Positions 43,182-52,445 of a DNA stretch of 64,000 nt are shown piece by piece. How positions within the stretch are numbered: the stretch's first letter is position 1; each line of letters starts with the position of its first letter. Below the pieces are notes generated by a model. That model ran no database searches. It saw only the letters and a program-made list of their open reading frames with translations, and had not been told where the DNA came from. The position numbers and the translations under genes are program-made. This stretch comes from Cellulomonas humilata (GTDB lineage Bacteria; Actinomycetota; Actinomycetes; Actinomycetales; Cellulomonadaceae), in contig NZ_JAUSVB010000002.1 of the NCBI RefSeq assembly GCF_030814415.1, positions 248,001 through 312,000 on the forward strand, written 5' to 3'.

Positions 43182-43286
43182 CTGGATCGCGACGACGGCG
43201 TCCCGCAGGGCCGTCCTCGTCGCGTGTCACACAGGACAGCCCGGCCCCGGCGACATCGACGGCGGCCCACGAGAGACGAGACGCGA

Positions 43287-44918
43287 GTGGCGCAGGCGCA
43301 GCCGGAGACCGATCCGCAGTGGTGGCGCGGCGCAGTGATCTACCAGGTCTACCCGCGCAGCTTCGCGGACGGGAACGGCGACGGGACCGGTGACCTGGCG
43401 GGCCTGCGCTCGCGGCTCCCGTACCTGCGCGACCTCGGTGTCGACGCGATCTGGGTCACCCCCTGGTACGTCTCCCCGCTCGCCGACGGCGGGTACGACG
43501 TCGCCGACTACCGGGCCATCGACCCGGCCTTCGGCACCCTCGAGGAGGCCGAGCTGCTCATCGCCGAGGCCCTGCACGTGGGGATCCGGACGATCATCGA
43601 CGTCGTCCCGAACCACGTCTCGGACCAGCACGAGTGGTTCCAGGCCGCGCTCGCCGCAGGCCCCGGCTCCGCGGAACGCGACCGGTTCTGGTTCCACCCC
43701 GGCAAGGGTGAGCACGGGGAGCAGATCCCGACCGGCTGGGTCTCCGACTTCCAGGGCAACACGTGGACGCGCACCACCAACCCGGACGGCACCCCCGGGG
43801 AGTGGTACCTGCACCTGTTCGCGCCGCAGCAGCCCGACCTCAACTGGTCGCACCCCGACGTCGTCGCCGAGTTCGAGGCGGTCCTGCGGTTCTGGTTCGA
43901 CCGCGGCGTCGCGGGCATCCGGATCGACTCGGCCGCGCTGCTGGTCAAGGACGCGACGCTGCCGGAGGTACCGGTCCACCCCGGACCGGGCGAGCACCCG
44001 CACGTCGACCGCGACGAGCTGCACGACGTCTACCGCGGGTGGCGCGCCGTCGCCGACTCCTACGAGGGCACGCGCGTCCTCGTCGGCGAGGTCTGGCTCC
44101 AGGACAAGACCCGGTTCGCGCAGTACCTGCGTCCGGACGAGATGCACACCGCGTTCAACTTCGACTTCATGGCGCGGCCGTGGGACGCCAAGCAGCTGCG
44201 GGAGTCGATCGACATCACGCTCGCCGCCCACGGTCCCGTCGGCGCCCCCGCCACCTGGGTGCTGTCCAACCACGACATCACCCGCCCGGTCACGCGGTAC
44301 GGCCGCGAGGACACGTCGTTCGCGTTCACCGCCAAGCGCTTCGGCACCCCGACCGACCTGGACGTGGGCCTGCGCCGCGCGCGGGCCGCGGCCCTGCTCA
44401 CGGCGGCCCTGCCCGGCTCGCTGTACATCTACCAGGGCGACGAGCTGGGCCTGCCGGAGGTCGAGGACCTGCCGCTGGGCCTGCTGCAGGACCCGATGCA
44501 CTTCCGCTCCGAGGGCGTCGACCCCGGTCGGGACGGCTGCCGGGTCCCGCTGCCCTGGACGGGTTCCGCCGCGCCCTACGGGTTCGGGTCCGGCGGGTCG
44601 TGGCTCCCGCAGCCCGCCGGCTGGGCGGAGCTGACCGTCGCGGCGCAGGAGGTCGACCCCGCGTCCACCCTGCACCTCTACCGCGATCTCCTGGCGATCC
44701 GCCGGGCCGAGCCCACCCTGGGCGACGGGCCGATGACGTGGATCGACAGCTCCGACGACGTGCTCGCGTTCGCCCGTGGCGACCTCGTGTGCGTCGTCAA
44801 CCTGGGCGACGAGCCCGCCGCCCTGCCCGCCCACACCGACGTCCTGCTCTCGAGCGCCCCGCTCGAGGCAGGCCTGCTGCCGCGCGACACCGCCGCGTGG
44901 CTGCGCACCCCCGCCTGA
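43287..44918 (+). CDS. aglA: GH13 alpha-glucosidase
   Basis: A 543-residue (beta/alpha)8 glycosidase of the oligo-1,6-glucosidase/alpha-glucosidase subgroup. It has Y-Q-V-Y-P-R-S-F at residues 19-26, nucleophile Asp214 in G-I-R-I-D-S, acid/base Glu268 in V-G-E-V-W, and the transition-state Asp330 in N-H-D-I-T. It has no signal peptide, so it hydrolyses imported maltose, isomaltose or maltodextrins in the cytosol. The start is probably GTG 43287; an ATG at 43224 would add a basic tail of unlikely sequence. It is first in the transport operon. Confidence 0.87.
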   Translation: MAQAQPETDPQWWRGAVIYQVYPRSFADGNGDGTGDLAGLRSRLPYLRDLGVDAIWVTPWYVSPLADGGYDVADYRAIDPAFGTLEEAELLIAEALHVGIRTIIDVVPNHVSDQHEWFQAALAAGPGSAERDRFWFHPGKGEHGEQIPTGWVSDFQGNTWTRTTNPDGTPGEWYLHLFAPQQPDLNWSHPDVVAEFEAVLRFWFDRGVAGIRIDSAALLVKDATLPEVPVHPGPGEHPHVDRDELHDVYRGWRAVADSYEGTRVLVGEVWLQDKTRFAQYLRPDEMHTAFNFDFMARPWDAKQLRESIDITLAAHGPVGAPATWVLSNHDITRPVTRYGREDTSFAFTAKRFGTPTDLDVGLRRARAAALLTAALPGSLYIYQGDELGLPEVEDLPLGLLQDPMHFRSEGVDPGRDGCRVPLPWTGSAAPYGFGSGGSWLPQPAGWAELTVAAQEVDPASTLHLYRDLLAIRRAEPTLGDGPMTWIDSSDDVLAFARGDLVCVVNLGDEPAALPAHTDVLLSSAPLEAGLLPRDTAAWLRTPA

Positions 44919-44994
44919 TCCGCACCAACCCGACCGCAGCACCTGATCGCGACCTGGCACCCCGTCCGGCGCGTTCCCTCACGAAGGAGTGACG

Positions 44995-46368
44995 ATGAGG
45001 TCCTCACGCACCACCGCGCTCGCCATGGCCGGTGTGCTCTCGCTCGGCCTGCTGGCCGCGTGCAGCAACGACGACGAACCCACGGGCGGCGAGTCCGACG
45101 GCAAGATCACCCTCACGGTGGCCGGCCTCCAGCCCGGTGCCGAGACGGAGGCCGTCGACGCGCTGAACGCGCGCGTCGAGGAGTTCGAGGCCGCCAACCC
45201 CGACATCAACGTGGAGCCGGAGGAGTACAACTGGCTCGCGTCGACCTTCTCCGCGCAGCTGGCCGGCGGCACGCTGCCGAACGTGTTCGAGATCCCGCTG
45301 ACCGACGCCAAGACGCTCATCGAGAACGGCCAGCTGGCCGACATCTCGACGCAGTTCGACTCCCTGTCGTTCGCGGACGACTTCAACGAGAACCTGCTCG
45401 AGGCCGGCACCGGCTCGGACGGCAAGGTCTACGCGATCCCCGCCAAGTCCATCTACGGCGTCGCGCTGCACTACAACCGCAATCTGTTCGAGCAGGCCGG
45501 GCTCGACCCCGACCAGCCGCCGACGACGTGGGACGAGGTCCGCGAGTACGCCAAGACCATCCACGACGCCACCGGTGTCGCGGGCTACGCGACGATGGCG
45601 CTCGACAACGCCGGCGGGTGGCAGCTGGCCGCCGCGGCGAACTCGCGCGGCGGCGTCATCCAGGAGCAGGACGGTGACGCGTACGTCGCCACGCTGGACG
45701 ACCCGGCCGTCAAGGAGCACCTGCAGTGGCTGCACGACCTGCGCTTCACGGACAACTCGATCCTGCCCCGCACCGACCTCGGCTGGGGTGAGATCAACGA
45801 GGCGTTCGCCGGTGGCCAGCTGGCCATGTACACGTCCGGCTCGGACGTCTACAACGCGCTCGTCGAGAACAACGGGCTCACCGAGGACTGGGGCTACGGC
45901 CTCACGGCGATCCCGACGACCAACGGTGGTGGCGCCCTCACCGGCGGCACGCTCGCCGCGGTGACCAAGGAGTCCACCGACGCGCAGAAGGACGCCGCGG
46001 TCAAGTGGATCGACTTCTGGTACCTGTCCAAGATGCTGGACCAGGACCAGGCGGTGGCCGACGCCAAGCTCCGCAACGAGAACGGCCAGGCCGTGGGCAC
46101 CCCGGTGCTCCCGATCTTCAGCGAGGAGCAGTACGCCACGTCGCTCGAGTGGGTCAAGGACTACGTCAACGTCCCGCTCGACAACATGAAGGGCTACACG
46201 GACGTCATGTTCACGCAGCCCAGCATCGGTGAGATCAGCGCGTCCACCCAGGACACCTATGCGCTGCTCTTCCCGGTCGTGCAGGCGGTCCTGACGGACG
46301 AGAACGCCGACATCGACGCCCTGCTCGAGACGGCGAACACCCAGGGTCAGGCTCTGCTCGACCAGTAA
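44995..46368 (+). CDS. malE: maltose/maltodextrin ABC transporter substrate-binding lipoprotein
   Basis: A 457-residue extracellular sugar-binding lipoprotein. The signal peptide ends L-A-A-C23-S. The first strand is I-T-L-T-V-A-G-L, and the cleft contains family features such as F-E-I-P-L-T-D-A, Y-A-I-P-A-K-S-I-Y-G and W-G-E-I-N-E-A-F. The sugar is assigned from context (MalR upstream, alpha-glucosidase in the operon), not from residues. It starts at ATG 44995 with AAGGAG (44984-44989) five bases upstream. A strong hairpin separates it from the permease genes. Confidence 0.82.
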   Translation: MRSSRTTALAMAGVLSLGLLAACSNDDEPTGGESDGKITLTVAGLQPGAETEAVDALNARVEEFEAANPDINVEPEEYNWLASTFSAQLAGGTLPNVFEIPLTDAKTLIENGQLADISTQFDSLSFADDFNENLLEAGTGSDGKVYAIPAKSIYGVALHYNRNLFEQAGLDPDQPPTTWDEVREYAKTIHDATGVAGYATMALDNAGGWQLAAAANSRGGVIQEQDGDAYVATLDDPAVKEHLQWLHDLRFTDNSILPRTDLGWGEINEAFAGGQLAMYTSGSDVYNALVENNGLTEDWGYGLTAIPTTNGGGALTGGTLAAVTKESTDAQKDAAVKWIDFWYLSKMLDQDQAVADAKLRNENGQAVGTPVLPIFSEEQYATSLEWVKDYVNVPLDNMKGYTDVMFTQPSIGEISASTQDTYALLFPVVQAVLTDENADIDALLETANTQGQALLDQ

Positions 46369-46375
46369 GACCGCG

Positions 46376-46411
46376 CGGTGCCCGGCCGGGGAGCGTCCCG
46401 GCCGGGCACCG
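46376..46411 (+). promoter_or_regulatory. intercistronic hairpin after the binding-protein gene
   Basis: Perfect 15-bp arms (46376-46390 and 46397-46411) with a GAGCGT loop lie between the malE stop (46368) and the malF start. Such hairpins act as partial terminators or 3' stabilisers, giving more binding protein than permease. Confidence 0.7.
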
Positions 46412-46447
46412 TTGCTCGAACGTCCGTACCCCCGAGGAAGGCCCCTG

Positions 46448-47386
46448 ATGACCACGGACGACGTCGTCCTCGTCGGCGCCCGCCCCCGACGCCGCGGCAC
46501 CCCGCTCACCTGGGTGCGCGGCGGCGGTCTGAGCGCGCTGGTGTTCGCCCTACCCCTGCTCGTGATCTTCGGCGTCTTCTCGTGGCTGCCGATCGTCCGC
46601 GCGGTGGTGATGAGCTTCCAGAAGACGAACCTCATCACCACGTCGTGGGTGGGGCTGCAGAACTTCCAGAACGTGTTCGCCGACCCGCTCCTGCCCGTCG
46701 CGACGCGCAACACCCTCTGGTTCGCGCTGCTCGCGCTCGTGTTCGGCTACCCCGTCCCGCTCGTCGCCGCGGTGCTCATGCGTGAGGTCCGCCGGGCGAA
46801 GGGGCTGTACTCGGCCCTGGCCTACCTGCCCGTCGTCGTGCCGCCCGTGGTGGCGGTCCTGCTGTGGAAGTTCTTCTACGACCCGCGGCCCGAGGGCGTG
46901 TTCAACACGATCCTCGGCTGGGTCGGCATCCCGCCCCAACCCTGGTTGCAGAGCATGACGATGGCGATGCCGTCGCTCGTGCTGGAGGCCACGTGGGCGG
47001 CGGCCGGCGGCACCGTGATCATCTACCTCGCCGCGCTGACGGCCGTCCCGCCCGAGCTGTACGACGCGGCGGAGGTCGACGGCGCCGGCGTCTGGCGCAA
47101 GGTCTGGCACGTGCTCGTGCCGCAGCTGCGCGGGGTCCTGTTCATCACGCTGATCCTGCAGATCATCGGGACCGCCCAGGTGTTCCTCGAGCCCTACCTG
47201 TTCACCGGCGGCGGCCCGGCCAACGCGACCGTGACGATCCTGCTGCTCATCTACCGCTACGCGTTCGGCAACAGCCTCGGCGGGAACTACGGCGAGGCGA
47301 CGGCGCTCAGCCTGCTGCTCGCGGTGTTCCTCGCCGTCATGTCCCTCGTGTACTTCCGCCTCACCCGCCGCTGGAGCACCTCGTGA
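46448..47386 (+). CDS. malF: sugar ABC transporter permease (MalF type)
   Basis: A 312-residue permease with six membrane spans. The coupling-loop motif is Y-D-A-A-E-V-D-G-A-G-V-W-R-K-V-W, and M-S-F-Q-K-T-N-L follows TM1. With the next gene it forms the channel for maltose or maltodextrin uptake. No ATPase gene is present in the operon, so a shared MsiK-type ATPase elsewhere is expected. It starts at ATG 46448 with GAGGAAGG seven bases upstream, and its stop overlaps the next GTG. Confidence 0.85.
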   Translation: MTTDDVVLVGARPRRRGTPLTWVRGGGLSALVFALPLLVIFGVFSWLPIVRAVVMSFQKTNLITTSWVGLQNFQNVFADPLLPVATRNTLWFALLALVFGYPVPLVAAVLMREVRRAKGLYSALAYLPVVVPPVVAVLLWKFFYDPRPEGVFNTILGWVGIPPQPWLQSMTMAMPSLVLEATWAAAGGTVIIYLAALTAVPPELYDAAEVDGAGVWRKVWHVLVPQLRGVLFITLILQIIGTAQVFLEPYLFTGGGPANATVTILLLIYRYAFGNSLGGNYGEATALSLLLAVFLAVMSLVYFRLTRRWSTS

Positions 47387-48405
47387 CGACGACCTCGCCC
47401 CTCGGGCCCACCAGCCCCCGGCCCGTGCTCGGCACCGCGCCGGGCGAGGTGCCCGTGATCCCGGGCGCCGAGCTGCCGAGTGCGACGCGCGCGCGCCGGG
47501 TCCGCAAGGCGTCCTCGTCCGACGACGGCGAGGACCGCAGCGCGGTCTCCGTCGCCGACTGGCGCCGCCCGTCCGTGAAGTGGTCGCTCGGCACCACGCA
47601 CTGGCTGCTGCTCGTGCTGCTCGTCGTCTGGTGCGTCGGCCCGCTCCTGCTCCTGGCCAAGTTCGCCGTCACCCCCACGCAGGACATCCTGCGCACCCCG
47701 ATGGCGATCTTCCCGAACGGGATCGCGTGGTCGAACCTCAGCGAGGCCTGGAACGACGTGCAGGTCAGCAAGTACTTCGCGAACACGATCGTGCTCGCCG
47801 CCGGGGCCTGGTTCAGCCAGATCCTCGTCGCGACGACCGGCGGCTACCTGCTCTCGGTGCTGCGTCCGCGCTACGCCCGGGTGCTGCAGGCGGCCGTGCT
47901 GGCCACGCTGTTCGTCCCCGCGGTCGTGCTGCTCGTGCCGCTGTACCTGACCGTCCTGGACACGCCCGTGTTCCACACGTCCCTGGTCAACTCGTTCTGG
48001 GGCGTCTGGCTGCCCGCCGGCGCGAGCGCGTTCAACGTGGTGCTCGTCCAGCGGTTCTTCGACAACCTGCCGCGGGAGATCTTCGAGGCCGCCCGCGTCG
48101 ACGGCGCGGGGCCCTACCGGCTGTTCTGGTCGATCGTGCTGCCCATGAGCAAGCCGATCCTCGGCGTCGTGTCGATCTTCGCCGTCATCGCGTCGTGGAA
48201 GGACTTCCTCTGGCCGCTGCTGGTCCTGCGCAACCCGGACCTGCAGCCACTGTCGGTGCGGTTGCCGTCCATCGAGGCGACCACCGACAAGGGCGTGCTC
48301 ATGGCCGCCCTGGCCATCTCCACCCTGATCCCGATCGTGCTGTTCCTCGTCTTCCAGCGCAGCTTCCTGCGCGGCGCCGGGCTGGGAGGAGCGGTCAAGG
48401 GCTGA
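47383..48405 (+). CDS. malG: sugar ABC transporter permease (MalG type)
   Basis: A 340-residue permease. It has an unusually long charged N-terminal tail of about 65 residues before TM1 (R-A-R-R-V-R-K-A-S-S-S-D-D), then six spans and the coupling loop I-F-E-A-A-R-V-D-G-A-G-P-Y-R-L-F-W. The C-terminus G-G-A-V-K-G is typical of this family. It pairs with the preceding permease. It starts at GTG 47383 (GTGA overlap). Confidence 0.85.
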   Translation: MTTTSPLGPTSPRPVLGTAPGEVPVIPGAELPSATRARRVRKASSSDDGEDRSAVSVADWRRPSVKWSLGTTHWLLLVLLVVWCVGPLLLLAKFAVTPTQDILRTPMAIFPNGIAWSNLSEAWNDVQVSKYFANTIVLAAGAWFSQILVATTGGYLLSVLRPRYARVLQAAVLATLFVPAVVLLVPLYLTVLDTPVFHTSLVNSFWGVWLPAGASAFNVVLVQRFFDNLPREIFEAARVDGAGPYRLFWSIVLPMSKPILGVVSIFAVIASWKDFLWPLLVLRNPDLQPLSVRLPSIEATTDKGVLMAALAISTLIPIVLFLVFQRSFLRGAGLGGAVKG

Positions 48406-48449
48406 AGGTTTCTGACAACGCGTCCCGACAATCTCACGGGCTCGTCGGG

Positions 48450-48466
48450 CCGCTCGCCGCGAGCGG
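48450..48466. terminator. short hairpin after the maltose ABC operon
   Basis: CCGCTCG (48450-48456) and CGAGCGG (48460-48466) flank a CCG loop, 44 bp after the malG stop and before the ferrochelatase gene. A weak terminator candidate. Confidence 0.4.
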
Positions 48467-48494
48467 GTCGCGTGCCCGGTGCGATGATCGTTCG

Positions 48495-49712
48495 GTGGCC
48501 CCCGACACTGCCGTGAGCACCTCGCTGTCCCCGACCGACCTGAGCCCTGTCGCCCCGTACGACGCGCTGCTGCTCTTCTCGTTCGGGGGGCCCGACGGTC
48601 CCGACGACGTCCTGCCGTTCCTGCGCAACGTCACCGCCGGGAAGAACATCCCCGACGAGCGGCTCGCGGTGGTCGCGGAGCACTACCACCACTTCGGTGG
48701 CGCGAGCCCGATCAACGGCCAGAACCTGGCCCTGCAGAAGGCGCTCACCGACGAGCTCGCCCGTCGCGGCATCGACCTCCCGGTGGTGTGGGGCAACCGG
48801 AACTGGGAGCCGTACACGACCGACGCCCTGTCGGCCGCGTACTCCGACGGCGCCCGCCGGGTCGTCGCCCTGGTCACCAGCGCGTACTCCTCGTACTCGG
48901 GCTGCCGCCAGTACCGGGAGAACCTCTGGGCCTCGCTCGACGAGCTCGGCATCGACGACGGTCTCGGTGAGGGCGAGCACCCGCTGGCCGTCGACAAGGT
49001 GCGGTCCTACTTCAACCACCCGGGCTTCGTGCAGGCGAACGTCGACGCGGTGACCGAGGCGTTCGAGTCGATCGGCCGCGACGCGCGCCTGGTGTTCGTC
49101 ACGCACTCGATCCCCGACACGATGGAAGAGGCGTCGGCGGTCTCCGGCGCCTCGTACCGCGCCCAGCACCTGGACGTCGCGGCCACGGTCGCCGCGGCCG
49201 TCGAGCAGCGACTCGGGCGGCCCGTGACCTGGGACCTCACGTACTGCTCGCGCTCCGGCCCGCCGAGCCAGCCCTGGCTCGAGCCGGACGTCAACGACCA
49301 CCTGACCGCGCTCGCGGCCGACGGGGCGCAGGCCGTGGTCCTGTCGCCGATCGGGTTCATCTCCGACCACATGGAGGTCGCCTTCGACCTCGATACCGAG
49401 GCGCTGGAGACCGCGGCCGGGCTCGGCCTGGTGGCGGTGCGCGCCGACACGGTCGGGACGCGCGAGCCGTTCGTGCGCGGGCTGGTCGACCTGGTGCTCG
49501 AGCGGGCTGCGCTGGCCCGTGACGCCGACGCGCACGGTGCCCACCCGGTCACGGCCGACGTCGTCGCGGACGCGACCGCCCGCCCGGTCGTCGAGGCCAC
49601 GGTCGGGGAGCTGCCGCCCTTCCGCTCCGTCTGTCGGCCGGGCTGCTGCCAGATGCGCGCCGAGAGCCCCACCGGCATCCCCGCCGCTTGCTCGACCGAC
49701 CCCTGGTCCTGA
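48495..49712 (+). CDS. cpfC: coproporphyrin III ferrochelatase with [2Fe-2S] cysteines
   Basis: A 405-residue ferrochelatase. It has the family segments [29 protein letters not shown] (metal-site His), and [15 protein letters not shown] with the catalytic Glu. The cysteines in L-T-Y-C-S-R-S-G and the C-terminal V-C-R-P-G-C-C-Q match the iron-sulfur cluster ligands of actinobacterial ferrochelatases. In Actinobacteria this enzyme loads iron into coproporphyrin III. The start is GTG 48495 with no ribosome site; a GATGAT at 48483 suggests a leaderless message. The chdC gene follows after 22 bp. Confidence 0.92.
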   Translation: MAPDTAVSTSLSPTDLSPVAPYDALLLFSFGGPDGPDDVLPFLRNVTAGKNIPDERLAVVAEHYHHFGGASPINGQNLALQKALTDELARRGIDLPVVWGNRNWEPYTTDALSAAYSDGARRVVALVTSAYSSYSGCRQYRENLWASLDELGIDDGLGEGEHPLAVDKVRSYFNHPGFVQANVDAVTEAFESIGRDARLVFVTHSIPDTMEEASAVSGASYRAQHLDVAATVAAAVEQRLGRPVTWDLTYCSRSGPPSQPWLEPDVNDHLTALAADGAQAVVLSPIGFISDHMEVAFDLDTEALETAAGLGLVAVRADTVGTREPFVRGLVDLVLERAALARDADAHGAHPVTADVVADATARPVVEATVGELPPFRSVCRPGCCQMRAESPTGIPAACSTDPWS

Positions 49713-49734
49713 CCCCCTCTTGGAGCCCTTCGCG

Positions 49735-50427
49735 ATGTCGCACGACGCCGAGACCCTCAACGCCACCGTCCGGTACACGATGTGGACCGTCTTCGCGCTC
49801 GAAGAGGTGCTGCCCGAGGACGACGACGAGCGCGCCGAGCTCATCGCAGCCGCCCTGGCGGCCGTCGCCGACGAGGGCCTGGTGGTCCGTGGCTGGTACG
49901 ACGTCGCCGGTCTGCGCGCCGACGCCGACCTCATGGTCTGGTGGCACGCCGAGACCATCGAGGAGGTGCAGGGCGCCTACCAGCGGCTGCGCGCCAGCGA
50001 CCTCGGCCGGCACCTGCTGCCCGTCTGGTCCGTCGTGGGTCTGCACCGGCCGGCGGAGTTCAACCGGTCGCACGTCCCCGCGTTCCTCGCGGGCGAGCCG
50101 GCCGGCGACTACATGACGGTGTACCCGTTCGTGCGCTCGTACGACTGGTACGTGCTGCCCGAGGACGACCGCCGGCGGATGCTCGTCGAGCACGGCCAGG
50201 CGGCCCGCGGGTACGCCGACGTGCGCGCCAACACGGTCTCGGCCTTCGCGCTCGGGGACTACGAGTGGATCCTCGCGTTCGAGGCCCCCGAGCTGCACCG
50301 GATCGTCGACCTGATGCGGGACCTGCGCGCCACCGACGCCCGCCTGCACGTGCGCGAGGAGGTGCCGTTCTACACCGGCCCGCGCGTGACGCTGGAGACC
50401 TGGGCGGACCGCCAGCCCCGCGGGTGA
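49735..50427 (+). CDS. chdC: coprohaem decarboxylase (HemQ)
   Basis: A 230-residue chlorite-dismutase-fold enzyme. The catalytic Tyr130 lies in the signature [10 protein letters not shown], and the proximal haem ligand is His153 in [10 protein letters not shown]. It converts coprohaem III to haem b using peroxide, the final step of the coproporphyrin-dependent pathway. It directly follows the ferrochelatase gene that makes its substrate. GGAG lies ten bases before the ATG. Confidence 0.94.
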   Translation: MSHDAETLNATVRYTMWTVFALEEVLPEDDDERAELIAAALAAVADEGLVVRGWYDVAGLRADADLMVWWHAETIEEVQGAYQRLRASDLGRHLLPVWSVVGLHRPAEFNRSHVPAFLAGEPAGDYMTVYPFVRSYDWYVLPEDDRRRMLVEHGQAARGYADVRANTVSAFALGDYEWILAFEAPELHRIVDLMRDLRATDARLHVREEVPFYTGPRVTLETWADRQPRG

Positions 50428-50439
50428 CATCATCGGCAG

Positions 50440-50796
50440 ATGGTCGATCTGGCGGGGACATGGCGGTTCACGGCGCTCGAGGGCGCCGAGCTCGACGCGG
50501 CGGGGCGTGCCACGCCGTTCCTGACGTTCGACGGTGACGGTCAGGTCTTCGGCCTGGCGGGGGTCAACCGGGTGCGCGGCACGTGGCGGCTCGAGGGGCA
50601 GACGCTGACGTTCGGCCCCGTCGTGTCCACCCTCATGGCGGGCCCGCCGGACGCGATGACCCGCGAGCAGCAGGTGCTCCGCCTGCTGGGGGAGCCCTCG
50701 ACCGTGTCGGCGCCCGACGGCGACACGCTCGAGCTCAGCGGCGTCCTGCGGGCCACGCTGGTCCGGGACCCGCACGCCGGCGACGAGCCGACGTAG
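50440..50796 (+). CDS. META-domain (HslJ-like) protein
   Basis: A 118-residue protein of the META type. L-A-G-T-W-R-F near the N-terminus, L-T-F-D-G-D-G-Q-V-F-G-L-A-G-V-N-R-V-R-G-T-W and a closing L-E-L-S-G are the usual motif order. META proteins occur in motility, stress and antibiotic-tolerance settings, but the molecular role is unclear. No signal peptide is seen. It starts 12 bp after chdC without a clear ribosome site, so it is probably read from the same transcript. Confidence 0.75.
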   Translation: MVDLAGTWRFTALEGAELDAAGRATPFLTFDGDGQVFGLAGVNRVRGTWRLEGQTLTFGPVVSTLMAGPPDAMTREQQVLRLLGEPSTVSAPDGDTLELSGVLRATLVRDPHAGDEPT

Positions 50797-50830
50797 ACCG
50801 AGCTCACCCGGGCGCAGGAGGTGCCGAGGC

Positions 50831-51337
50831 GTGGAGGTCATCCGTGGCGCTGACGCGCACGACGTCCGTGCGATCTGCGAGTTCGGTGATTCGCACGTCC
50901 GACCGCACTACACGCCGCTGATCGGTGCGCGTGCCGCGGACGCGCAGGTGGCCCGATGGTGGAACGAGGGACAGATCGTTGCCGCCGTGTCCGGAGGGCT
51001 GGTCGTCGTCGCGGTGTCGGACGACCACGTCGTGGGAGTTGCCCAGCTCGGGCGGGACGGCGTCGACCACGTCATCTACAAGCTCTACGTCGATCCCCGG
51101 CACAGGAGCCACGGGCTCGGCCCACGACTGATCGAGGCCCTCGTCCTGCGCCTGCCGCCGGAGGCGAGCCGGTTGTGCGTCGAGCACTTCGCGAGCAACG
51201 AACGGGCTGGGGCGTTCTACGAGCGCGAGGGCTTCACCGTGGAACGGACGGAACCCAGCGGGGTCGGCGATCCGGCGCTCGACGTGGTGTGGCGCGCTCG
51301 GACCCTGCCCCGAGCGAGCGTGCTGCCGGACAGCTAG
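50831..51337 (+). CDS. GNAT-family N-acetyltransferase
   Basis: A 168-residue acetyltransferase. The beta4-beta5 region is V-I-Y-K-L-Y-V-D-P-R-H-R-S-H-G-L-G, the acetyl-CoA pyrophosphate loop. It is followed by E-H-F-A-S-N-E-R-A-G-A-F-Y-E-R-E-G-F, the classic C-terminal GNAT signature. The acceptor is unknown. The start is GTG 50831. Its TAG stop is directly abutted by the stop codon of the convergent LLM gene (51338). Confidence 0.88.
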   Translation: MEVIRGADAHDVRAICEFGDSHVRPHYTPLIGARAADAQVARWWNEGQIVAAVSGGLVVVAVSDDHVVGVAQLGRDGVDHVIYKLYVDPRHRSHGLGPRLIEALVLRLPPEASRLCVEHFASNERAGAFYEREGFTVERTEPSGVGDPALDVVWRARTLPRASVLPDS

Positions 51338-52390
51338 TCAGGCGGCGACCACGTCCGACGGCCAGCGCGCCGCGACCTGCTCCAGGGTGTGCACCCGGGT
51401 CGCCACGTCGAACGCCGTGCCGGTGATCATCAGCTCGTCGGCGCCGGTCCGTGCGACCAGCGCGTCGAGCTCGTCGACCGCCCGGTCCGCGGTCGTCGCG
51501 ACCTGGGTCCCGGGGACGCGCGCGAAGAAGTCGGCCGCGGCCACGGGGTCGAGGGCGTCGAGCTCGCGGGCGGCGTCCTCGGGGGACACGATCGGTCCCA
51601 GCGGTCGGCCGGTCCGCAGCGACAGGGCCATGACGCGGCTGGGTCCGGCCAGGTACTGCGCCTCGTCGTCGGAGTCCGCGACGAGCACCGAGGCCGAGAC
51701 CATCAGGCGCGGTTCGTCGAGCACCGGCGACGGACGGAACGCGCGGCGGTAGGCGTCGGCGGCCTGCAGCGTGTGGCCGGTGTTGAAGTGGTGCGCGTAG
51801 CTGAACGGCAGGCCCAGCGACCCGGCCAGCTCCGCGCTGAACAGACTGGAGCCCAGCAGCCAGACCTGCGGCGACGACGTCGCGACCGGGGTCGCGGACA
51901 GCCGGGAGGCGCGCAGCGACGGCGCCCGACCGGGGAGGTCCTGCCCGAGCAGGGCGAGGACGTCGATGACCTCCGCCGGGAAGTCGTCGGCCCCCAGCCC
52001 TTCCACCGTGCGCCGCAGCGCCGCGGCCGTCATGGGGTCCGCCCCGGGCGCCCGGCCGATGCCCAGGTCGATGCGACCGGGGTGCAGCGCCTCGAGCATG
52101 GCGAACTGCTCCGCGACGACCAGCGTCGGGTGGTTCGGCAGCATGACGCCGCCGGAGCCGAGCCGGATACGGTCCGTCGACGCCGCGAGGTGCGCCAGGA
52201 GGACGCCCGGGGACGTCGACGCGACCGCCGGCATCGCGTGGTGCTCGGCCACCCAGAACCGGGCGTAGCCGGCGGCGTCGGCGGCGCGGGCCAGGGCGGT
52301 CGTCGCGGCGAGCGCGTCGCCGGAGGTCTGGCCGACGGCGACGGGGGAGGTGTCGAGCACGGACAGGGGCACAGGGTTGCGACGGGTCAC
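51338..52390 (-). CDS. luciferase-like (LLM) flavin-dependent oxidoreductase
   Basis: A 350-residue protein of the MsnO8-type LLM group. It shows L-S-V-L-D-T-S-P-V near the start, F-W-V-A-E-H-H-A-M-P, R-I-D-L-G-I-G-R-A-P-G and S-L-G-L-P-F-S-Y-A-H-H. These enzymes use FMNH2 to oxidise small organic substrates; the substrate here is unknown. The start is GTG 52390. It is transcribed leftward, 55 bp downstream of the glutamate dehydrogenase gene. Confidence 0.87.
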   Translation of the reverse strand: MTRRNPVPLSVLDTSPVAVGQTSGDALAATTALARAADAAGYARFWVAEHHAMPAVASTSPGVLLAHLAASTDRIRLGSGGVMLPNHPTLVVAEQFAMLEALHPGRIDLGIGRAPGADPMTAAALRRTVEGLGADDFPAEVIDVLALLGQDLPGRAPSLRASRLSATPVATSSPQVWLLGSSLFSAELAGSLGLPFSYAHHFNTGHTLQAADAYRRAFRPSPVLDEPRLMVSASVLVADSDDEAQYLAGPSRVMALSLRTGRPLGPIVSPEDAARELDALDPVAAADFFARVPGTQVATTADRAVDELDALVARTGADELMITGTAFDVATRVHTLEQVAARWPSDVVAA

Positions 52391-52445
52391 CTCGTCAGCA
52401 ACACCTGTACCCCCGTCCGTACTCCCGGGACGACTTCCGGGACGG

